From: Nitrososphaera sp.
Lineage (GTDB): Archaea > Thermoproteota > Nitrososphaeria > Nitrososphaerales > Nitrososphaeraceae
Reading direction: 5' to 3'
DNA: 17,939 nucleotides
Assembly: GCA_025450475.1 (NCBI GenBank)
Contig: JANWHJ010000065.1
Span: 1 to 17,939 of the forward strand
The notes beneath the pieces are model-generated. The model made no database searches, was not told the origin of the DNA, and was given only the letters and a program-made list of their open reading frames with translations. The position numbers were made by a program, and so were the translations under genes. This document shows, in pieces, positions 13,533-17,939 of this stretch (within the stretch, counting starts at the first letter, position 1; the number at the start of each line of letters is the position of its first letter).

Positions 13533-14528
13533 ATGGGAACCGGCGACTTGGCAAAGTATCCCTTCCTGAACGAAGCTGGAGAGTACCTGCGAGGATCGGG
13601 TTTTGGATGGGAGGAGCTTGGAAGGCAGGACATGAGGGTCGTTGTCGATATGGCCGCCGAGCGTATAGAGGTGGAGGTCGGTGGTAGCGTGTACGAAAAG
13701 CTCGACAAGTATGAAATCGAAATCCTGATGTTCGTTGTCTCAATCATAATGGTAAAGTCAATTGGCTTGGAGTCAGTATTCAAGAAGTTCGCGCTGGCGG
13801 AGGCAAGACGCGCCGAGAAGTTCCTGACGGAAGACCTAAGACGCCATAGCGAAACTCAAAAGAGGTCACTCTTTGCCAAGATTTTTGATGATCTCTTCAA
13901 GCTGAAAATAGACATAGCGCGGGACGGACGGCTCTTCAAGGTCAGCGTCGCAGACTATCTCTCGAGATCGTCCCACTTTCATGAACAGGAATGGAAGCTG
14001 ATCAACAGGCTTGTTGACGGGGGCTATGTTTACCTTGATGCGGATGAAACCGTCAGGCTTGTCAGGAATGAGCTGTCAGTCCTGATCTATGATAAAGTCA
14101 AGGCGATGACTCTGCCAACGTTACCACCAACCATCAAGGCAAGAACTGACGAATTAAGATCAAAACTTGCGCCGCGTTATGAATCCCGTGTGACTGTGAT
14201 CACTAACTACCCACCCTGTGTAAAGCACGCCCTCGAGGTGATGGGGAAGGGAGAGAACTTGCCCCACTCAGCAAGAGTGATGCTTGCAACGTACATGCTC
14301 GCAATCAGCAAGCCAATTGACGAAATAGTAAGAATGTACGAAAACGCGCCGGATTTTAATGAAAAGATTACCCGCTACCAAGTGGAGCATCTTGCAGGAA
14401 TGAAGGGTAGTAGGACGAAATACTCTGTTCCCTCGTGCAATAAGCTCCGCAACGAGAACCTTTGCTTTGCAACCGCGGATTGCAACGGCATAGTCAACCC
14501 AGTGCAGTTTGGAAGGAGGAGGAAATGA
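13533..14528 (+). CDS. priL: DNA primase large subunit PriL (Fe-S)
   Basis: Regulatory subunit of the archaeal/eukaryotic-type primase, which with PriS makes RNA/DNA primers for replication. From this start the protein is 331 aa. The N-terminus carries the conserved DLAKYPFL...AGEYL segment, followed by a long helical domain. The C-terminal domain holds four conserved cysteines at 229 (PPCVKHAL), 302 (PSCN), 311 (NLCF) and 317 (ADCNG), the expected ligands of the [4Fe-4S] cluster. The open frame reaches further up (TTG at 13473, ATG at 13479). The ATG at 13533 is chosen because family members start close to DLAKYPFL; the upstream ATG cannot be excluded. The stop overlaps the priS ATG. Confidence 0.9.
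   Translation: MGTGDLAKYPFLNEAGEYLRGSGFGWEELGRQDMRVVVDMAAERIEVEVGGSVYEKLDKYEIEILMFVVSIIMVKSIGLESVFKKFALAEARRAEKFLTEDLRRHSETQKRSLFAKIFDDLFKLKIDIARDGRLFKVSVADYLSRSSHFHEQEWKLINRLVDGGYVYLDADETVRLVRNELSVLIYDKVKAMTLPTLPPTIKARTDELRSKLAPRYESRVTVITNYPPCVKHALEVMGKGENLPHSARVMLATYMLAISKPIDEIVRMYENAPDFNEKITRYQVEHLAGMKGSRTKYSVPSCNKLRNENLCFATADCNGIVNPVQFGRRRK
14513..14522 (+). promoter_or_regulatory. Shine-Dalgarno site of priS inside priL
   Basis: Purine-rich GAAGGAGGAGG runs to just before the priS ATG at 14525 and is one of the strongest ribosome binding sites in the window. It decides the priS start and indicates internal initiation on a shared priL-priS message. Confidence 0.6.
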
Positions 14529-15688
14529 CAGAAAGCGCGCTTGACAAAACGGTCAGTGCAGTCAGGAGTGCGTTCCGGGGGTACTACTTCAAGCCGGGAA
14601 TGATCGAGACGCCTGAGAAAATAGAGCAGCGCGAATTTGGGTACACGCAATTTGGTCAACAGGGCATGACACGGCACCTGTCGTTCAAGAACATTAAGGA
14701 GCTCATCGGCACTATCATGAAGGAAATCCCGTCAGATATTTACAGCTCCAACGCGTACTACCGTTTTCCCACTTACCCGATGCAGGAAAAGCAGTGGCTC
14801 GGAGCCGACTTGATATTTGACATAGACGGCAAGGATCTTCATTTGCCTTGTGTCCCATCTCACACATATCTCGCATGCGCAATTTGCGGCCACACATCTT
14901 CGCCTGCGCCTGAAGAAAAGCAAGAATATTCCTGCCCGGCTTGCAGGGGCAAGAAGGCAGCAAACATTTCAATACCGTGCGGCAAGTGCATCGAAGGGTC
15001 AAAAAAAGAGGTGAAACGTCTGATAGAATTCCTGACAGGTGACCTTGGCATGCAGCAGAGCGACATTCACGTTTATTTTTCGGGTAATAATGGCTTTCAC
15101 ATACACGTGACCGACGACGCGTATGTGCCGCTTGACCCCCAGGCACGCTCCGACCTTGTAGGTTACCTCGCCGGCACCGGCTTGATGGCAGAAAGTGTCG
15201 GCGTGAGGAAGAACAACTCCGAAAACCAATTCTTCATAAAATTCCCAAAGAGCGGGCTTGCGTACGGTTGGAGGCGAAGGATTGCAGACAAACTACGAAT
15301 CGATAGCTCGTCGATCATAAAGCTTACGCACATCGTCGAGCATAAGGGTGGATACACCCCGTTTAAGGTGGATCTCGATAAGATGGCGCGTGACATGGGC
15401 GCGCGGATAGATCCGCAAGTGACGACTGATGTGCATAGAGTATTCAGGATGCCTGGCACGCTAAACAGCAAGAGCGGCCTTGCCAAAATAAGGTGCGGCG
15501 ACCTTGATTCGTTTGAACCCTTTGCCGACGCGTGCCTTCTTGGCGGGACCAAAGTTGCTGTCAGAGTCAAGACTCCTGTCAAATTGAAATTAAAGAACAA
15601 GTCGTTCAACATTTCAAAAGAGTCGGCAGAGCTGCCGGCGTATGTGGCAGTCTACCTCATCTGCAAGGGTCTTGCGCAGGTCAGCTAG
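14525..15688 (+). CDS. priS: DNA primase catalytic small subunit PriS
   Basis: Catalytic primase subunit, 387 aa. DIDGKD at 99-104 supplies the metal-binding Asp pair (D99, D101); SGNNGFHIHV at 186-195 is the conserved SGxxGxHxxV motif; and FRMPGTLNSKSGL around 307-319 is the nucleotide-binding signature. Between them lies a cysteine-rich insertion (C109, C118, C121, C137, C140, C152, C155), more elaborate than a single four-Cys zinc site and probably holding one or two zinc ions. The start at 14525 forms an ATGA overlap with priL and has GGAAGGAGGAGG just upstream, a strong Shine-Dalgarno site; the frame's earlier ATG at 14462 lies inside priL and is rejected. Co-translated with PriL, which fits a 1:1 heterodimer. 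Confidence 0.95.
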   Translation: MTESALDKTVSAVRSAFRGYYFKPGMIETPEKIEQREFGYTQFGQQGMTRHLSFKNIKELIGTIMKEIPSDIYSSNAYYRFPTYPMQEKQWLGADLIFDIDGKDLHLPCVPSHTYLACAICGHTSSPAPEEKQEYSCPACRGKKAANISIPCGKCIEGSKKEVKRLIEFLTGDLGMQQSDIHVYFSGNNGFHIHVTDDAYVPLDPQARSDLVGYLAGTGLMAESVGVRKNNSENQFFIKFPKSGLAYGWRRRIADKLRIDSSSIIKLTHIVEHKGGYTPFKVDLDKMARDMGARIDPQVTTDVHRVFRMPGTLNSKSGLAKIRCGDLDSFEPFADACLLGGTKVAVRVKTPVKLKLKNKSFNISKESAELPAYVAVYLICKGLAQVS

Positions 15689-15924
15689 ATGATTTTCCTA
15701 GTAGTTTTCATATGATTATGCTAGAACTGCAAGCCACGCGGTACCTGGACATGGCAAAACACTGGGCAGTTCAGGAAATCACTCTAGCAGCCGCCTTGCC
15801 ATTGCCGGAATCCTTTGGTTTAACACGCCGGCGCAGGAAGACAAGCGTGCCTGGGCTCATACAGACTGAACGGTCTGGCGTTAGCTTTAGCGAAAGTTGA
15901 CGCATGAGCATAACTGCACTCATG

Positions 15925-15938
15925 GATGACGTGTCATC
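15925..15938. repeat. Inverted repeat GATGAC-GT-GTCATC
   Basis: Six-base perfect arms around a two-base centre, about 55 bp upstream of the proposed TATA box of the UPF0182 gene. An overlapping TGACGT / ACGTCA pair (15926-15931 and 15941-15946) adds further symmetry. Possible operator; no binding protein is suggested. Confidence 0.4.
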
Positions 15939-15952
15939 AAACGTCACTGAAT

Positions 15953-15977
15953 AAGGGACTGGCCCTTTGTCCCATTT
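15953..15977 (+). other. Hairpin followed by T-tract with alternative pairings
   Basis: GGGAC (15955-15959) pairs with GTCCC (15969-15973), followed by ATTTT. Alternatively AAGGG (15953-15957) pairs with CCCTT (15963-15967). The first form resembles a simple hairpin terminator. It sits directly ahead of the downstream promoter. Confidence 0.35.
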
Positions 15978-15988
15978 TCGATAACACA

Positions 15989-15994
15989 TTAAAG
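15989..15994 (+). promoter_or_regulatory. TATA-like box before the UPF0182 gene
   Basis: TTAAAG centred about 27 bp upstream of the TTG at 16019, the spacing expected for a leaderless archaeal transcript. This supports TTG as the start. Confidence 0.4.
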
Positions 15995-16018
15995 GGTCGG
16001 GATAGATAGTCAACTCGA

Positions 16019-17939
16019 TTGTGGGACGCGTATAGCGAGGACAAGACGCCGCGTGCAAGCATTGGCAGGTTAGTGCGGATCGCGGTATTTGCGGCGATTG
16101 GTCTAATGATATTTGGCATCGTGGGCAACCAGTCGGTGAACCTCCTCATGAACGTGGAAGAGTTTGGTGAAATCTTTACCAAGCATCTATACTACTCAAT
16201 TGTTTCAGGCCTAATCCTTGCATCTATCACCGTCGTGCGCGTGAATTTCAGAGCGCGCCACTCCATACTGTGGTACGGCATCAAGACGCTCTTACACTTT
16301 TTGAAGCGTGGTGACTATGAGTACAGGAGCAGAGTTTCGCGCTACTCGGAATTTCAGATGGGCAAAATAGGCTTCATGCTGTGGCAGCTCACAAAGGTTG
16401 TGCTCTTTGCCCCGCTTTTTGGCAACGTCGTATTTGGCATGGCCACCGAATACCTTATGCAGGGAAACGACGTTGGCCTCGGCTCAATAGGAAACCTCTT
16501 CGTGATCCCGTTTGCAGACGTCCCGATGGAGGGTACCTATGCTCAGCAGAACCTGATACCAATGCTCCCGGCGCTCACTCTCCTGATCCCGCCGCTTCTG
16601 GCGGCGGTCGGGCTGCGGCTGCTAATGTATGTCGGCATTTCAAGTACGGTCAACATCGTCTCCCGCTACGCTGTAGACTCAAAGGATGGAAAGCCCCGGT
16701 TCTTGTCATACATTTCCACGATGGAGATCATGGCCGGAGTCTCAATATTCTGGATCGGGTTTAACATGTTCTTTTCCAGCAACATAGACTACAACACAAG
16801 ATACGCGATCGCCGGCGCCATGACCCTTGGTGCTGCGTTCATCGCCTACGGGCTCTTTGACAAAAGGCACGCCAAGGTAATGATCTATCCAAACAGGAGC
16901 CAGATGTATACCCGACTTTTTACCGCCGCGGCGGTAGTCGGGCTGGCCGGTTCGATAATGATAGTGAACAGCAGTATCGCAGACACTCGACAGATAGAAT
17001 GGCCATACATCGCCCAGCAGATAGAGGTCAACCGCCACATGCATGGCCTAGACCAGATAGAGACAGTCAATTATGACTTGGCTCAGCCATCGATCCTAGC
17101 GTCAAACATCCAGACGACAGTTGAACAGAACAGCGACGTTCTGGACAACATTTTGCTCTGGGACGAAGCAAACGCCAAGGCAAAGTTGGAACAGGAGATT
17201 GTTCAAAGAAGCGACCTAAAATACTTTGACTTTGACGTCCTGCGGTTCAGTGGCAAGGCGTACTGGGTAGGCACCACCGTCCCAATTATCCCGGAGAGCG
17301 TGGCGCCCGAAAATGAGTGGTTCAGCAAGCATGTGATTTATACGCATTCTGACGTCGGAATAAAGATGTTGGAGGCTGACACAGGCGTCGTTGTCGACGA
17401 AACCCAATTCTTTAATCAGCCCAGGATTTATTATGGCGAAAGTGGAGATGGGCTGTTCAGCACTTACTGGTCTGCGTACCCGGTTGGCAGGACAGAAAGC
17501 GCCGAGCTTGGGCGGTTCAGGTACAACGGGACCGGAGGCGTAGACGTTGGTCCCCCGCTGAGCTGGATGTTTGAACCAAACTTCATGGTCTACTCTGGCA
17601 CCCCGGTCCACGTCATGAGGTACAAGGATATACACGACAGGATGGAGATTTTGTATCCACAGTTCGTTTACCAGTTTTGTTTTGGCTGCTCTTCTAATAA
17701 CCCCCAGGTAGACGATTTAGAGGTGTTCGCGGTGACAGACGGCGCAAACACCTACTGGCTAATGCCACTAATAGTCGCAATCAACACGTCGCAAGTCCCC
17801 TGGAGCTCTGACACTTCATCCAGCTTTATGCTCCAGCTCGTCGGCTATTCACTCATCGACTCCTACGATGGCACAGTGCAAATCATCGTGACTGGAGACG
17901 ACTATTTTTCAGAAATGTTTCTCAATCAGTACGAGGAGA
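16019..17939 (+). CDS. UPF0182-family multi-pass membrane protein (3' end outside window)
   Basis: A 640-codon open frame with no stop before the window end. The first ~320 residues contain seven hydrophobic helices, among them IAVFAAIGLMIFGIVG, IVSGLILASITVV, ALTLLIPPLLAAVGL, MEIMAGVSIFWIGF, AIAGAMTLGAAFIAY and LFTAAAVVGLAGSIMIV. A long extracytoplasmic region follows, with NRHMHGLDQIETVNY, NQPRIYYGE, MRYKDIHDRM and TYWLMPLIVA segments. This 7-TM plus large soluble domain layout, and the PxIYYGE motif, match UPF0182 (PF03699); members run to about 900 aa, so roughly 250 residues are missing. Molecular function of the family is not established. The start is uncertain: TTG at 16019 is the first possible after the TAG at 16007-16009, and the TATA-like box at the correct distance favours it. 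Transcribed in the same direction as priS but probably independently. Confidence 0.8.
   Translation, partial: MWDAYSEDKTPRASIGRLVRIAVFAAIGLMIFGIVGNQSVNLLMNVEEFGEIFTKHLYYSIVSGLILASITVVRVNFRARHSILWYGIKTLLHFLKRGDYEYRSRVSRYSEFQMGKIGFMLWQLTKVVLFAPLFGNVVFGMATEYLMQGNDVGLGSIGNLFVIPFADVPMEGTYAQQNLIPMLPALTLLIPPLLAAVGLRLLMYVGISSTVNIVSRYAVDSKDGKPRFLSYISTMEIMAGVSIFWIGFNMFFSSNIDYNTRYAIAGAMTLGAAFIAYGLFDKRHAKVMIYPNRSQMYTRLFTAAAVVGLAGSIMIVNSSIADTRQIEWPYIAQQIEVNRHMHGLDQIETVNYDLAQPSILASNIQTTVEQNSDVLDNILLWDEANAKAKLEQEIVQRSDLKYFDFDVLRFSGKAYWVGTTVPIIPESVAPENEWFSKHVIYTHSDVGIKMLEADTGVVVDETQFFNQPRIYYGESGDGLFSTYWSAYPVGRTESAELGRFRYNGTGGVDVGPPLSWMFEPNFMVYSGTPVHVMRYKDIHDRMEILYPQFVYQFCFGCSSNNPQVDDLEVFAVTDGANTYWLMPLIVAINTSQVPWSSDTSSSFMLQLVGYSLIDSYDGTVQIIVTGDDYFSEMFLNQYEE

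Larger units (their letters stand above)
15689..16018. other. Non-coding stretch between priS and the UPF0182 gene
   Basis: A 330-bp stretch. All three plus frames and one minus frame are partly open (for example 15771-15935 minus), but none has a convincing start or consistent coding character, so I call no gene. It begins with T-rich sequence after the priS stop (15692-15711) that may terminate transcription, and ends with inverted repeats and a TATA-like box for the downstream membrane protein. Confidence 0.45.

Noticed and set aside
14462..14524. N-terminal 21-residue extension of PriS
   Set aside because: It is the out-of-phase reading of the priL C-terminus (the Fe-S cysteine region); a strong SD and ATGA overlap mark 14525 as the start.
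15771..15935. Minus-strand frame ending VFLRRRVKPKDSGNGKAAARVIS and competing plus-strand frames in the same stretch
   Set aside because: Frames on both strands are open at once, which reflects base composition; none has a promoter-spaced start or recognisable motif.
16381..16764. 127-aa plus-strand ORF and minus-strand ORFs inside the last gene
   Set aside because: They are other-frame shadows of the UPF0182 membrane protein, whose frame carries clear transmembrane helices and family motifs.

Overview
The window reads as a chromosomal segment of an ammonia-oxidising archaeon (Thaumarchaeota/Nitrososphaeria). The roughly balanced base composition suggests something near Nitrososphaera rather than the AT-rich marine or Nitrosocosmicus lineages. 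The evidence is archaeal throughout: a GHMP-type shikimate kinase, a DHQ synthase II / ADH synthase pair in place of bacterial AroB/DAHP synthase, a two-subunit archaeal primase (PriS/PriL), several very small zinc-finger proteins, TATA-like boxes 22-33 bp upstream of start codons, and few Shine-Dalgarno sites. Species assignment is inference, because no rRNA is present.

Region 1 (69-7183, minus strand) is a compact aromatic amino acid operon in transcriptional order aroD - aroE - aroK - aroA - aroC - chorismate mutase/aminotransferase fusion - tyrA. Genes are joined by ATGA or GTGA overlaps or by gaps of a few bases. TATA-like boxes lie before aroD, aroE and aroC.

Region 2 (7184-9860) is accessory in character: a minus-strand group of tiny ORFs (75 aa, 59 aa and a 48-aa C2H2 zinc finger), a plus-strand 114-aa CxxC/CxxC protein, a 242-bp convergent gap with two perfect hairpins, a solitary beta-class DNA methyltransferase (TSPPY), and a 56-aa CxxC...CCxxC micro-protein.

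Region 3 (9861-11697, minus strand) holds the first two steps of the archaeal shikimate route (ADH synthase, then DHQ synthase II) as an overlapping pair. Together with region 1, the window encodes the whole route from the ADH synthase step to chorismate, plus a branch towards tyrosine.

Region 4 (11707-12583) carries what looks like a frameshifted ~50-aa gene (minus), a 63-aa zinc-finger-like protein (plus) and a 104-aa membrane-anchored protein (plus).

Region 5 (12586-15688) is DNA maintenance: endonuclease IV (minus) divergent from a priL-priS operon (plus). Region 6 (15689-17939) is a structured non-coding gap followed by a large 7-TM UPF0182-family membrane protein cut by the window edge.

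No rRNA, tRNA, CRISPR array, insertion sequence or phage module was recognised. I do not see a clearly new multi-gene system. The least conventional material is the set of micro zinc proteins, the overlapping tiny ORFs, the frameshifted small gene and the hairpins between 8505 and 8578.
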